From positions 1,164,501-1,228,500 of the forward strand of contig NZ_JAVIFT010000002.1 of assembly GCF_031157355.1 (NCBI RefSeq): a DNA stretch of 64,000 bases. Reading direction: 5' to 3'. The notes under the pieces are model-generated. The model did not search any database. It saw only the letters and a list, made by a program, of their open reading frames with translations, and was not told the origin of the DNA. Shown in pieces: positions 42,514 to 51,348 of this stretch (position 1 is its first letter; each line of letters begins with the position of its first letter). This stretch comes from Hyphomicrobium sp. LHD-15. GTDB taxonomy: Bacteria; Pseudomonadota; Alphaproteobacteria; Rhizobiales; Hyphomicrobiaceae. The position numbers and the translations under genes are program-made.

Positions 42514-43530
42514 TCAGCTTCCTTGGGCGAGGCAGGACTTGAGGCTCGAGACGAGGTTTTTCAGAAGCGCGGTGTAGGCATCCGGTCCAGGCTCTACGAG
42601 AGCGCCCTCGGGATCGAGCGTGCCTGATCTCGCGCTGGTCCCCTCCGTCACGGCCGTCACCAACTTCGGCTGGAACTGAGGTTCGCTGAAGACGCAGCTC
42701 GCCGACAGCGTCGCCAACTTCTTGCGGATCTCGGTCAGGCGTTTGGCCGAGGGTTGGGCATCGGGGCTTACGGTGATCGATCCTACGGCGGAAAGGCCGA
42801 AGCGGCGCTCGAAATACTGATAGGCGTCGTGAAACACGACATACGGTTTGTTCTCGATCGGCTTCAGCTCGTTGGCGAGATCGGCTTCGAGCGCGACCAG
42901 GGCTGCTTCCGCGCGGGCGGCATTGGCCTTGAACTTTTCCGCGTCGGCAGGGGAGGTCTCCGAGAGTACGCGCGCGATCTCGGCAATCATCTTGCTGGCG
43001 TTTCTCGGATCGAGCCAGACATGGCCGTCGCGGACGTTCGCTCCGTGGTGGTGATCGTCGTCGTGATCATGCCCGTGACCGTCGTGGCGATGGTGACCAT
43101 GGTCGTGGTTGTCGTGTCCGTGCTGCTCGAACGTTGCGCCGGTGCGTACGTCCAGGATCTCGATACCCGGTGCATCGGCGAGCGTGACGGTGCGGACGGA
43201 CGCGGGAAGCGCGGTCACGATCTTGCGCGTGAACGGTTCGACGTTTTCGGAGACACGGAAGAATATGTCCGCCTTGTTCAAGGCATTCGCATCGGAGGGC
43301 TTCAAGGCGTAGTTGTGGGGAGAGGCGGCGCCTTGCACCAACAGAGTGGGGGTGCCGACGCCGTCCATGATCTGAGCCACCAGCGCATGGATCGGCTTGA
43401 TTGTCGCGACGACCTTTAAATCATGCTCTGCGGCGAGGGTCGGCCCGGCCGTCAGCTGCAACGGGAGGGTCGCGGCTGCCAGCAGAAGCGCGCGCACGCG
43501 GGCGGATGCGGCAAGAAAGGTCGTCGTCAT
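42514..43530 (-). CDS. znuA: Zinc ABC transporter substrate-binding protein
   Basis: ZnuA captures Zn2+ in the periplasm for the ZnuBC permease. The start at ATG 43530 follows GGAGA and gives 338 residues with a signal peptide (about 1-33). Metal-ligand motifs are IKPIHALVAQIM, ASPHNYAL and VFHDAYQYFERRF. A mobile His/Asp-rich loop (about residues 135-160, HDHGHHRHDGHGHDHD) is typical of zinc-specific members. Unusually, znuB and znuC are not adjacent. A Zur-like box lies 25 bases upstream. Confidence 0.95.
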   Translation of the reverse strand: MTTTFLAASARVRALLLAAATLPLQLTAGPTLAAEHDLKVVATIKPIHALVAQIMDGVGTPTLLVQGAASPHNYALKPSDANALNKADIFFRVSENVEPFTRKIVTALPASVRTVTLADAPGIEILDVRTGATFEQHGHDNHDHGHHRHDGHGHDHDDDHHHGANVRDGHVWLDPRNASKMIAEIARVLSETSPADAEKFKANAARAEAALVALEADLANELKPIENKPYVVFHDAYQYFERRFGLSAVGSITVSPDAQPSAKRLTEIRKKLATLSASCVFSEPQFQPKLVTAVTEGTSARSGTLDPEGALVEPGPDAYTALLKNLVSSLKSCLAQGS

Positions 43531-43554
43531 ATTTTCTCCATCGAGAGCGGTGTG

Positions 43555-43568
43555 GATACTATAACATC
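43555..43568. promoter_or_regulatory. Zur-like operator between znuA and the DUF1007 gene
   Basis: GATACTATAACATC is an imperfect palindrome (GATnnTATAnnATC) with the GTTATA core found in alphaproteobacterial Zur boxes. Its position just upstream of znuA fits zinc-dependent repression. It might also serve the divergent gene. Assignment is by motif and context. Confidence 0.5.
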
Positions 43569-43797
43569 CGTCACGGTGCAACCTCGGACGCGATCAAGCC
43601 GGCGTGGTCCGCATTTGGAGCGGTACGCGTTTAAGGCGCTGGACGTACTAACGATTTGTTTTTCAGCTCCGGCGAGGCCGCTACGTTCGGATCGGCGGCG
43701 AATTGTGCCTTGCTTCCGCTCCATTTTTCCGGCTGGTGTCCAGCAAAAATGGCGCGTCGTTGAGCCCGCGCGGGGATCAGGATCGAAGGAGAGACAG

Positions 43798-44481
43798 GTG
43801 CGAACCATCGGCGCGACGGTGTGGGGACGGCTTCTCGCTCTCGTTTTTTCGGTGGCGGCGCTGGTGTTTGCTGCGCTCCCGGCAGCGGCGCATCCGCACG
43901 TGTGGGTGACGGTCGAAACCACGGTTGTCTACGACGGCGGAAAGATCACCGGCCTGCAGCACAAGTGGACGTTCGACGATTCCTATACGGAGATGGCGAT
44001 CCAGGGGCTCGATGCCAACGGTGACGGCCAGTATTCCCGCGAAGAGCTGGCGGAGCTCGCCAAGGTCAACATCGATGGGCTCAAGGAGTTCGGCTACTTC
44101 ACCGTCGCCAAGCTCGGCGAGGAGAGGGTCAAGGCCAAGGATCCGGTCGACTACTATCTCGAATACAAAGAAGGCTTCCTGTCGCTGTTCTTCACGTTGC
44201 CGTTCGAGCAGCCGGTGCTCGCGGACGCTCCCAACTTCAATTTCTCGGTGTTCGACGAGTCGTTCTTCATTGCGTTCGATTTCGGCAAGGACAATCCGGT
44301 CAAGCTGTCGGCGGGCGCGCCAGCGGGTTGCTCCGCCCAGATCGGCATTCCCGAGAGTGAGCTTGAGCAGCTCAAGTCGCTCAACGAGTCGTTCGGCGGT
44401 CAGCTGACGGCGGGCGATGCCAACGCCGGAACCGGCATGGGGTATGCGCGCACGGTGACGCTCGGCTGCAAGAAATCGTAG
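43798..44481 (+). CDS. DUF1007-family exported protein
   Basis: A GTG at 43798 with AAGGAGA six bases upstream gives 227 residues. A signal peptide ends ALPAAAHPHVWV; the mature His-Pro-His start is typical of DUF1007 proteins, which often sit next to metal transporters. An EF-hand-like loop LDANGDGQYSREEL lies near residue 75. The rest has mixed beta segments (FLSLFFTLPF, FFIAFDFGKD). It is divergent from znuA across a shared promoter region with a Zur-like box, so a role in zinc handling is plausible; other members are linked to nickel/cobalt transport. Confidence 0.85.
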   Translation: MRTIGATVWGRLLALVFSVAALVFAALPAAAHPHVWVTVETTVVYDGGKITGLQHKWTFDDSYTEMAIQGLDANGDGQYSREELAELAKVNIDGLKEFGYFTVAKLGEERVKAKDPVDYYLEYKEGFLSLFFTLPFEQPVLADAPNFNFSVFDESFFIAFDFGKDNPVKLSAGAPAGCSAQIGIPESELEQLKSLNESFGGQLTAGDANAGTGMGYARTVTLGCKKS

Positions 44482-44591
44482 ACGGAGCGACTAGCAGGCA
44501 CGCGTGCGGGCTCGTGTTTGGGCGTGCGTCCTGCCCGAAAGCCCTTTATGGATTGGCGCGTTTCCTTCCTGAGTTTTCATCCTAGGCCGCC

Positions 44592-46169
44592 ATGAAGCTT
44601 TATCGCGCCTTTGCAACCGTCGGCGGTCTCACGCTCGTCAGCCGCGTGCTCGGGTTCCTGCGCGATATCGCGTTCGCCTGGGGGTTCGGCTCGGGGATGG
44701 TGGCGGACGCCTTCAATGTGGCGTTCCGGTTTCCCAACCTGTTCCGGCGGCTGTTCGGCGAGGGTGCGTTCAACTCCGCGTTCATTCCGCTGTTCGCGAA
44801 GGAGCTTGAAGGCAATGGCCGCGAAGCCGCGCGGGTATTCGCCGAAGAGGCGCTGAGCGGCTTGTTCGCGGTGCTGGTGGTGCTGTCGGTCGTCGCGATC
44901 CTCACTATGCCGTGGCTCATGTACCTCTTGGCACCGGGGTTCAGCGAAGTGCCCGAGAAGTTCGATCTCGCGGTGCTGCTGACGCAGATCACCTTCCCCT
45001 ATCTGCTCTGCATGTCGCTCGTCGCGCTGTTCTCGGGCGTGCTCAATACCTTCGGCAAGTTCGTCGAGAGCTCGTCGGTTTCGATCGTGCTCAATCTCAC
45101 GCTTCTGGTCGCGATTTTCATCGGATTCGGGCTCGGCTATCACAGCGAGCCGGGTGGTGGCGTGATCCAGGCGATCGGTGTGTTCGTCGCGGGCGTGCTG
45201 CAGCTCTGGCTTCTGATCAGCGGGCTCAAGCGCAACAATTTCACGCTCAAGCTGCGCCGTCCACGCATGACGGATGGCGTGCGCCGCCTGATCACGCTCG
45301 GAATACCGGGCGTCATCGCAGGGGGCGTGACGCAGCTCAACATCATGATCGGGACCGTGATCGCCTCGCAGCAGCCGGGCGCGGTCTCGCAGCTTTATTA
45401 TGCCGACCGGCTTTACGAGCTGCCACTTGCGATCGTCGGCATCGCCATCGGCGTCGTGTTGCTGCCCGACGTGTCGCGGCAACTCAGAGCCGGCAATCAC
45501 GAGGCCGTGCTCGACAGCCAGAATCGCTCTCTCGAATTCGCCATGCTGCTGACGGTGCCGGCGGCGCTCGCGCTCGCCGTCGTGCCGGTGCCGATCATCA
45601 AGGTGCTGTTCGAGCGCGGCGCGTTCACGGCGACCGATACGGCGCAGACCGCGGCCGTGCTCTCGGTGTTTGCACTGGGGCTGCCGGCGTTCGTGATGAT
45701 CAAGGTGTTTTCGCCGGCTTATTTTGCACGCGAGGATACCAAGACGCCGATGCGCTACGCGGCGTTCAGCCTGATCGCCAATACGATCGGCTCGATCGCG
45801 CTGTTCTTCTGGTTCCGCGAACTCGGGTGGTTGCCCCATCTCGGCATTGCCGTTGCCACCACGCTCGGCGGATGGCTCAATGCGGGGCTCCTCTGGTTCA
45901 CGCTGGTCAGGCGCGGGCACTTCACACTCGACCGGCGGATGGCGCGGGCGTTCGCGATGATCCTGTTGTCGAGCGTCGTGATGTGCGCGGCGCTGCTCGG
46001 GGCGGCACATTTCCTCGGCGTCTATTTCGCGACCGGCCGCGGATTCGTCGTGCACGCGCTGGCGCTGGTGGCGCTGATCGGGACCGGGCTCCTGGTTTAT
46101 GCAGCGGCCATTCTGGCGACCGGAACGCTCAATCTCCGGCAGTTGCGGAAGATCACGCGGCGGGGCTGA
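44592..46169 (+). CDS. murJ: Lipid II flippase MurJ
   Basis: MurJ flips lipid II across the inner membrane for peptidoglycan synthesis. The 525-residue protein has about 14 hydrophobic helices and family motifs: [43 protein letters not shown], and the [13 protein letters not shown] segment. Length is normal. A 552-codon antisense frame is a shadow. It is followed 89 bases later by trpS, a common order in Hyphomicrobiales. Confidence 0.96.
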   Translation: MKLYRAFATVGGLTLVSRVLGFLRDIAFAWGFGSGMVADAFNVAFRFPNLFRRLFGEGAFNSAFIPLFAKELEGNGREAARVFAEEALSGLFAVLVVLSVVAILTMPWLMYLLAPGFSEVPEKFDLAVLLTQITFPYLLCMSLVALFSGVLNTFGKFVESSSVSIVLNLTLLVAIFIGFGLGYHSEPGGGVIQAIGVFVAGVLQLWLLISGLKRNNFTLKLRRPRMTDGVRRLITLGIPGVIAGGVTQLNIMIGTVIASQQPGAVSQLYYADRLYELPLAIVGIAIGVVLLPDVSRQLRAGNHEAVLDSQNRSLEFAMLLTVPAALALAVVPVPIIKVLFERGAFTATDTAQTAAVLSVFALGLPAFVMIKVFSPAYFAREDTKTPMRYAAFSLIANTIGSIALFFWFRELGWLPHLGIAVATTLGGWLNAGLLWFTLVRRGHFTLDRRMARAFAMILLSSVVMCAALLGAAHFLGVYFATGRGFVVHALALVALIGTGLLVYAAAILATGTLNLRQLRKITRRG

Positions 46170-46258
46170 TCGGGCGTGCCGCAAGGCTTGCGCATCCCAT
46201 CCCGCCGCGCCATAACCCGGCCGGGTCAAATGCATCTTGGCCGGACGGACGAGGGACT

Positions 46259-47296
46259 ATGGAACTCACACAACGCGTTTTCTCGGGCATGCAGCCCACC
46301 GGCAGCCTTCATCTCGGCAACTACCTCGGCGCCATGGTGCAGTGGATCGAGATGCAGAAGACGCACGAGTGCATCTATTGCGTCGTCGATCTGCACGCGA
46401 TCACGGTCTGGCAGGATCCGGTCGAGCTCAAGACTGCGATCCGGCAGGTGACCGCCGCCTATATCGCGTCCGGTCTCGACCCCAAGAAGAGCATCCTGTT
46501 CAATCAGAGCCAGGTGTCGGCGCACGCTGAGCTGGCCTGGGTGTTCAATTGCGTGGCGCGCCTCGGCTGGCTCAACCGCATGACGCAGTTCAAGGAGAAG
46601 GCGGGCAAGGACCGCGAGGCGGCTTCGGTGGGTCTTTACGCGTATCCGAACCTGATGGCGGCGGACATTCTCGCCTATCGCGCGACGCACGTGCCGGTCG
46701 GCGAGGACCAGAAGCAGCACCTCGAGCTCGCGCGCGACATCGCGCAGAAGTTCAACAACGACTTCCGTGCTTCCATCGAAGCGAAGGGTTATGCGGACGG
46801 CGTGTTCTTCCCGCAGCCTGAGCCGGTAATCATGGGGCCGGCGACGCGCGTCATGAGCCTCCGCGACGGCACCAAGAAGATGTCGAAATCGGATCCTTCC
46901 GAGCAATCGCGCATCGCGCTGACCGACGACGCGGAAACGATCGCCAACAAGGTGAAGCGCGCCAAGACCGATCCCGATGCGCTGCCATCGGAGGTCAAGG
47001 GACTCGAGGGACGCCCGGAGGCCGAGAACCTGCTCGGCATCTATGCGGCCGTTACCGGACGGACGCTCGAAGCAGTGGTCGCGGAGGTCGGGGGATCGCA
47101 GTTCTCGTCCTTCAAGAAACTGTTGTCGGATGCGCTCGTCGCCAAGATCGCGCCGATCGGCGAGGAGATCCGCCGGCTGATGACGGAGCCCGCCGAGATC
47201 GATCGCGTGCTGGCCGACGGCTCGGCGCGGGCACGGGCGATCGCAAGCCCGATCCTAGACGAGGTCAAGGATATCGTCGGGTTCATCCGTTCGTAG
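46259..47296 (+). CDS. trpS: Tryptophanyl-tRNA synthetase
   Basis: A class I aminoacyl-tRNA synthetase charging tRNA-Trp. ATG 46259, after GACGAGGG, gives 345 residues. The HIGH-type motif appears as SLHLGNYLG near residue 17, and KMSKS as [12 protein letters not shown] near residue 205. [15 protein letters not shown] is the tryptophan/tRNA-binding region. The frame is open far upstream inside murJ in another phase, but that extension is not real. Confidence 0.97.
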   Translation: MELTQRVFSGMQPTGSLHLGNYLGAMVQWIEMQKTHECIYCVVDLHAITVWQDPVELKTAIRQVTAAYIASGLDPKKSILFNQSQVSAHAELAWVFNCVARLGWLNRMTQFKEKAGKDREAASVGLYAYPNLMAADILAYRATHVPVGEDQKQHLELARDIAQKFNNDFRASIEAKGYADGVFFPQPEPVIMGPATRVMSLRDGTKKMSKSDPSEQSRIALTDDAETIANKVKRAKTDPDALPSEVKGLEGRPEAENLLGIYAAVTGRTLEAVVAEVGGSQFSSFKKLLSDALVAKIAPIGEEIRRLMTEPAEIDRVLADGSARARAIASPILDEVKDIVGFIRS

Positions 47297-47346
47297 TCAG
47301 AACGGCTCTGTTGTGCGGCTTCGGATCACGTGGCAGCATCGGCGTC

Positions 47347-47859
47347 ATGACACTCACTTTTCGCAAACGCCGATCGTTCGAAGCCGGCCACGTCCGGAAG
47401 TTCCTGATTGTCATCGACGACAGTCCGGAGGTGGAGCGCGCGCTTTACTACGCTGCGGCGCGGGTGGTGCGTTCGTCGGGCCAGCTCCTGATGCTGTACG
47501 TGATCGAGCCGCAGGATTTCCAGCATTGGGCGGGCGTGCGGCAGGTGCAGATCGAGGAAGAGACCGTCAAGGCGCGGGCGATGTTCCGCCTGCTGCGTCG
47601 CAAGCTGCATCAGGTCGGCTTCGAGAACATCATCTGCGAGGAGTTGATCCGGGAAGGTCTCAAGGGCGAGGAGATCATGCGGACCATCGCCGAGGACGAG
47701 GATGTCTCGATCCTGGTGCTCGGCGCTTCGACCGATCCGAAGGGGCCGGGGCCGCTGGTCTCGACGATGGCGGCGGGGACGGCGGCCGGATCGTTCCCGA
47801 TCCCGATCACGGTGGTGCCGGGGAACCTCGATTTCGACGATATCATCGCGCTGGCGTAG
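47347..47859 (+). CDS. Universal stress protein (UspA family)
   Basis: A 170-residue cytosolic protein from ATG 47347. It has the UspA fold: FLIVIDDSPEVERALYYAAARV at strand 1, LLMLYVIEP, and VSILVLGASTDPKGPGPLVST near the nucleotide site, then PITVVPG at the end. The ATP-binding GxxGxxG pattern is altered, so nucleotide binding is uncertain. It is followed by the Nfu gene 195 bases downstream. Confidence 0.82.
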   Translation: MTLTFRKRRSFEAGHVRKFLIVIDDSPEVERALYYAAARVVRSSGQLLMLYVIEPQDFQHWAGVRQVQIEEETVKARAMFRLLRRKLHQVGFENIICEELIREGLKGEEIMRTIAEDEDVSILVLGASTDPKGPGPLVSTMAAGTAAGSFPIPITVVPGNLDFDDIIALA

Positions 47860-48054
47860 CGCCGCCGGTTCTGCGTTTAAGCGCCAAGCTGCCGGAAAAG
47901 TTGCGATATTTTTTGGTTTGGGCCGAGGCCGCGCTTGGAAAACTCCGATTGCGGGGCTAGACAATTGCTCTATGCTTTCCTAGGTTCTGGAACTATTCTA
48001 AAGAGTTCCCGGCGATAGCTGCAGTAGCGCGCGCCTTGAGGAGGAGACGACGAC

Positions 48055-48609
48055 ATGTTCATTCAGACCGAGGCCACTCCGAACCCTCAGACGCTGAAGT
48101 TCATCCCTGGCAAACCGGTGCTGGAAGACGGTACCGCCGATTTCCGTGCCAAGCGCGATGCGCAGGCTTCGCCGCTGGCGAGCCGCTTGTTCGACATCGA
48201 AGGCGTCTCGGGTGTTTTCCTGGGCTCGGACTTCATCTCCGTCACCAAGAACGATACCGAGTGGCAGCATCTGAAGCCGATGATCCTCGGCGCGATCATG
48301 GAGCACTATCTTTCGGGTGCTGCAGTTGTGGACCGCGACGGGGCAAACGATGCGGCCGACGGCGCCTATGATGCCGAGGACGCCGACGTGGTGGCGACGA
48401 TCAAGGAGCTGCTCGAAACGCGCGTTCGCCCGGCGGTGGCGCAGGACGGCGGCGACATTACGTTCGCGGGCTTCCGCGATGGCGTGGTCTATCTTCATAT
48501 GCGTGGCGCGTGCTCGGGCTGCCCCAGCTCGACGGCGACGCTCCGGCACGGCATCGAGAACCTCTTGAAGCACTTCTGCCCAGAGGTCGAGGAAGTGCAG
48601 GCCGCTTGA
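48055..48609 (+). CDS. Nfu-type iron-sulfur scaffold/carrier protein
   Basis: A 184-residue protein that carries Fe-S clusters to apo-proteins. The N-terminal Nfu domain (MFIQTEATPNPQTLKFIPGK...VFLGSDFISVTK) is as in mitochondrial NFU1. The C-terminal NifU-like domain has the cluster-binding CxxC in RGACSGCPSS (about residues 151-154) after PAVAQDGGDITF. Both domains are complete. The stop codon lies within the first bases of repeat copy B. Confidence 0.94.
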   Translation: MFIQTEATPNPQTLKFIPGKPVLEDGTADFRAKRDAQASPLASRLFDIEGVSGVFLGSDFISVTKNDTEWQHLKPMILGAIMEHYLSGAAVVDRDGANDAADGAYDAEDADVVATIKELLETRVRPAVAQDGGDITFAGFRDGVVYLHMRGACSGCPSSTATLRHGIENLLKHFCPEVEEVQAA

Positions 48610-48715
48610 TGAGACCGATGATTCACGCTTCGGACATTTCCTGCGCTGCCGATTCACGCCGCGCCCGATAGGGGCCGCGACGATCGGAGCGCGTGGGTCC
48701 GAAGCGATCATGGTC
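48606..48715. repeat. Palindromic intergenic repeat, copy B
   Basis: Same element as 42397-42508, beginning TTGATGAGACCGATGATTC and ending GAAGCGATCATGGTC. Its first bases overlap the TGA stop of the Nfu gene. Within it, CGGACATTTCC replaces the corresponding segment of copy A, and the left CTTCGGAC is matched by GTCCGAAG on the right. This looks like compensating change in a hairpin stem. Confidence 0.8.
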
Positions 48716-48725
48716 ACCTTAGTAA

Positions 48726-48774
48726 GATCGATGATTCACGCTTCAGGCGGATAGGGCCTGAAGCGATCATGGTC
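48726..48774. repeat. Palindromic intergenic repeat, short copy B'
   Basis: A 49-base minimal form directly after copy B: GATGATTCACGCTTCAGGC, a seven-base loop GGATAGG, then GCCTGAAGCGATCATGGTC. It keeps just the terminal stem and lacks the roughly 60-base interior. Confidence 0.8.
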
Positions 48775-48792
48775 TAAGGCCCACGATTTTCG

Positions 48793-48825
48793 GAACCCCC
48801 GCTCACGAAGTGGGGTTCTTTTTTT
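48793..48825 (+). terminator. Rho-independent terminator after the repeat array
   Basis: GAACCCC (48793-48799) pairs with GGGGTTC (48812-48818) and is followed by seven T residues. It would end the Nfu transcript that reads through the repeats. Confidence 0.75.
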
Positions 48826-48872
48826 ATGGGCGCACGGTTTGCGTCCGTTCTGACCCAATCAAGGATATCGAT

Positions 48873-49463
48873 ATGGCATTGGCACTCGACGAGGCTGCGC
48901 TTTCCCAACTCTTCATCTCGGCGCGGACGCACAGCGTCTGGCAGGACAGGCCGGTTGCGGATGAGCAGATCCTCGGCATCGTCGAGTTGATGAAACTCGG
49001 ACCGACGAGTGCCAATTGCTCGCCGGTGCGGCTGGTGTTCGTCAAATCGGCGGAAGCGAAAGAGCGCCTGAAGCCGTTCCTGTCGGAGGGCAACCGCGAC
49101 AAGACGATGAAAGCGCCGGTCACGGCCATCATCGGCTACGATCTCAAATTCTACGACGCTCTGCCGCGCCTCTTTCCTCACACCGACGCCAAAAGCTGGT
49201 TCACCGGCAAGCCCGAGCACATCCAGGAGACGGCGTTTCGCAACAGCTCTCTCCAGGGCGCCTACCTGATCCTCGCGGCGCGGTCGCTGGGGCTCGATTG
49301 CGGCCCGATGTCCGGCTTCGACCAGGCTGGTGTTACGCGCGAGTTTTTTGCCGGCACCGATATTCGGGCAAATTTCCTGTGCAATATCGGCTACGGCGAT
49401 GCTTCGGCGCTCAAGCCGCGGTCGCCGCGCTTGGCCTTCGAGGAACTGGCCAAGATCGTCTGA
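48873..49463 (+). CDS. Nitroreductase-family protein, RutE/HadB-like
   Basis: ATG 48873, after AAGGA, gives 196 residues, matching the malonic semialdehyde reductase (RutE-like) subfamily. Features are [11 protein letters not shown] at the FMN phosphate site, [14 protein letters not shown], and [26 protein letters not shown]. It binds FMN and reduces small carbonyl or nitro compounds with NAD(P)H. No pyrimidine-degradation (rut) genes are near, so the precise substrate is uncertain. Confidence 0.85.
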   Translation: MALALDEAALSQLFISARTHSVWQDRPVADEQILGIVELMKLGPTSANCSPVRLVFVKSAEAKERLKPFLSEGNRDKTMKAPVTAIIGYDLKFYDALPRLFPHTDAKSWFTGKPEHIQETAFRNSSLQGAYLILAARSLGLDCGPMSGFDQAGVTREFFAGTDIRANFLCNIGYGDASALKPRSPRLAFEELAKIV

Positions 49464-49532
49464 TCCGACGCAGACAGAATGCCGCCCAAAATCAATTGGT
49501 GCACTGGCAGTATCGCGGTATAGGCTCACGGC

Positions 49533-50267
49533 ATGAATATGCTTGCCTTCGATACCTGCTTTGGAGGGTGCTCCGTCGCGGCAGGCTGGAATGCCTCCGG
49601 AACAAATGCGTCCGGAACAGGCGGGCCGTTCGCGTCCGATCATGCCGTCTCTCGTTTCGAGCGGCTCGAGAGGGGGCACGCCGAGCGTCTGCCTCCGATG
49701 ATCGCGGCGGTTCTGGAAGAGGCTCCGTTCGCGGTCTCCGATCTTGATGTGATCGTCGTTACGACGGGCCCCGGAACGTTTACCGGGCAGCGCGTCGGGA
49801 TCGCTGCGGCACGCGCGCTTTCGCTTGCGTCCGGCGCTCCCGTTGCCGTGCTCTCCAGCCTCGCGGTCATGGCCTATACCGCTGCGGCCGAGATCGGGCC
49901 CGAGATTGCGGGCAAGGTTTTGGCGGTCGCGGTCGATGCGCGGCGGGGCGAGATCTACTTCCAGGCTTTCGCAGGTGACGGTCTTGCGCCGCTAAACGCG
50001 CCGACGCTCACCACGCCGGAGGCGGCTGCCCAAATTCTCGAGGGGCGGGTGGCGATCTCGGTCGGCTCAGGGGCGGACATGCTGGCGAAAGCAGCGCAGG
50101 CGCTGGATAGGGCACCGGTTACGGCTCGGCTCGGCGCGCTCGAACCCGATGTGCGGTTCATTCCGTTTTCGTCGGTTGTGCCGGGCGCGGGTTTGCCGCA
50201 ACCTCTCTATCTGCGGCCGCCCGACGCCAAGCCGCAGGACGGAGCTTCCCTTAAGAGAGTGTCATGA
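49533..50267 (+). CDS. tsaB: tRNA threonylcarbamoyladenosine synthesis protein TsaB
   Basis: TsaB is the inactive-paralog partner that supports TsaD in making t6A at position 37 of ANN-decoding tRNAs. The 244-residue ASKHA-fold protein has AFDTCFGGCSVA, HAERLPPMI and TTGPGTFTGQRVGIAAARALSLA. Its stop overlaps the rimI start (ATGA), a widely conserved pairing. Confidence 0.93.
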   Translation: MNMLAFDTCFGGCSVAAGWNASGTNASGTGGPFASDHAVSRFERLERGHAERLPPMIAAVLEEAPFAVSDLDVIVVTTGPGTFTGQRVGIAAARALSLASGAPVAVLSSLAVMAYTAAAEIGPEIAGKVLAVAVDARRGEIYFQAFAGDGLAPLNAPTLTTPEAAAQILEGRVAISVGSGADMLAKAAQALDRAPVTARLGALEPDVRFIPFSSVVPGAGLPQPLYLRPPDAKPQDGASLKRVS

Positions 50268-50749
50268 CGCAAGAAACGCCCATCGATCTCAAGTACGTCT
50301 CTCTTCTGTGGGCCGGGCCCGAGCAGGCGCCCCTGATCGCCAAACTGCATGCCGAGCTGTTTTCGCCGGCGTGGTCGGAAGAGAGCATTCAGGCGCTCCT
50401 CGACCATCCCGCGTCGACCGCGTTCACCGCCATGGTAGGCGGGGCGCCCAAGGTGTGTGTCGGCTTCGTGATGGCGCAGCTTGCGGCCGATGAAGCGGAA
50501 ATCCTGACTGTCGGGGTGACACCGGCCTGGCAGCGCAAGGGCGTGGGACGCAAGCTTATCGAAGGCGTGGCGCGCGCTGCCCAGCGGGCCGAGGCCAAGA
50601 AGCTGTTTCTCGAGGTTGCAGCCGACAACGATGCCGCGATGGAACTCTACCGGCGGGCAGGGTTTCTCGGCACCGGACTCAGGCGCGGTTACTACCAGCG
50701 CAGCGGCGGGACTGCCGTCGATGCCGTAACGTTAGCTCTAAGGCTTTAG
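50264..50749 (+). CDS. rimI: Ribosomal-protein-alanine N-acetyltransferase RimI
   Basis: A 161-residue GNAT acetyltransferase. The acetyl-CoA loop ILTVGVTPAWQRKGVGRKLIEG is intact, followed by LEVAADNDAAMELYRRAGFLGTGLRRGYY. RimI acetylates the N-terminus of ribosomal protein S18 in E. coli. It is translationally coupled to tsaB and 104 bases upstream of the fur-like gene. Confidence 0.92.
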   Translation: MTQETPIDLKYVSLLWAGPEQAPLIAKLHAELFSPAWSEESIQALLDHPASTAFTAMVGGAPKVCVGFVMAQLAADEAEILTVGVTPAWQRKGVGRKLIEGVARAAQRAEAKKLFLEVAADNDAAMELYRRAGFLGTGLRRGYYQRSGGTAVDAVTLALRL

Positions 50750-50853
50750 ACAGCCTTGCAGAATCCCATATGATGCGCGAGTAGAAGAAACTAATCCGCG
50801 GGCTTTTCGCCGAAAGGCGGCCGCGGCAACAAAAACTGCTCGGGATATGCTCC

Positions 50854-51306
50854 ATGCCGGTCTCGAAAGACGAGGGCCTCTCGCGGCTAGAAGTTCTGTG
50901 CGCCGAGCACGGACTTCGCATGACCGGCCAGCGCAGGGTCATTGCCCGGGTGCTGTCGGAAGCGCGCGATCATCCCGACGTGGAAGAGCTCCATCGGCGG
51001 GCGCATCAGGTCGATTCCCATATCTCGCTTTCCACCGTCTACCGGACGGTCAATCTGCTCGAAAAGAAGGGCATTCTGGAACGGCATGCGTTCGGGCGAG
51101 GACGGGGGCGCTACGAGGAAGCAACACGCGATCATCATGATCACCTGATCGATATCGCCACGGGGCGCGTCATCGAGTTCCACAGCGAGGAAATCGAAAA
51201 GCTGCAGGAGAAGATCGCGCGCGAGCTCGGGTTTGTGCTCGTCGGGCATCGGCTCGAGCTTTACGGCGAGCCGATCGAAAAGAAAAAGTCTTCGCGAAAG
51301 AGCTAA
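50854..51306 (+). CDS. fur: Fur-family metalloregulator
   Basis: A 150-residue metal-dependent repressor. The winged-helix domain has GLRMTGQRRVIARVL and SLSTVYRTVNLLEKKGIL. The dimerisation/metal domain has DHHDHLIDIATGRVIEFHSEEIE. The CxxC structural zinc motifs of E. coli Fur are absent, as in rhizobial Fur/Mur proteins that respond to manganese. Either iron or manganese sensing is possible here. The tsaB-rimI-fur order is typical of Hyphomicrobiales. Confidence 0.9.
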   Translation: MPVSKDEGLSRLEVLCAEHGLRMTGQRRVIARVLSEARDHPDVEELHRRAHQVDSHISLSTVYRTVNLLEKKGILERHAFGRGRGRYEEATRDHHDHLIDIATGRVIEFHSEEIEKLQEKIARELGFVLVGHRLELYGEPIEKKKSSRKS

Positions 51307-51348
51307 CTCACCGTTCGAAGCTCTCATGGCTTGGCCTGTCAGGTGCGT

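Noticed and set aside
44577-46235. 552-codon minus-strand frame opposite murJ
   Set aside because: Composition is extreme (Arg, His, Glu) and arises from codon bias of murJ, which is clearly recognised.
44912-47296. 794-codon frame that could look like a fusion onto trpS
   Set aside because: The upstream part overlaps murJ in another phase and has no domain; trpS has its own ATG at 46259 with a ribosome site and the normal N-terminus.
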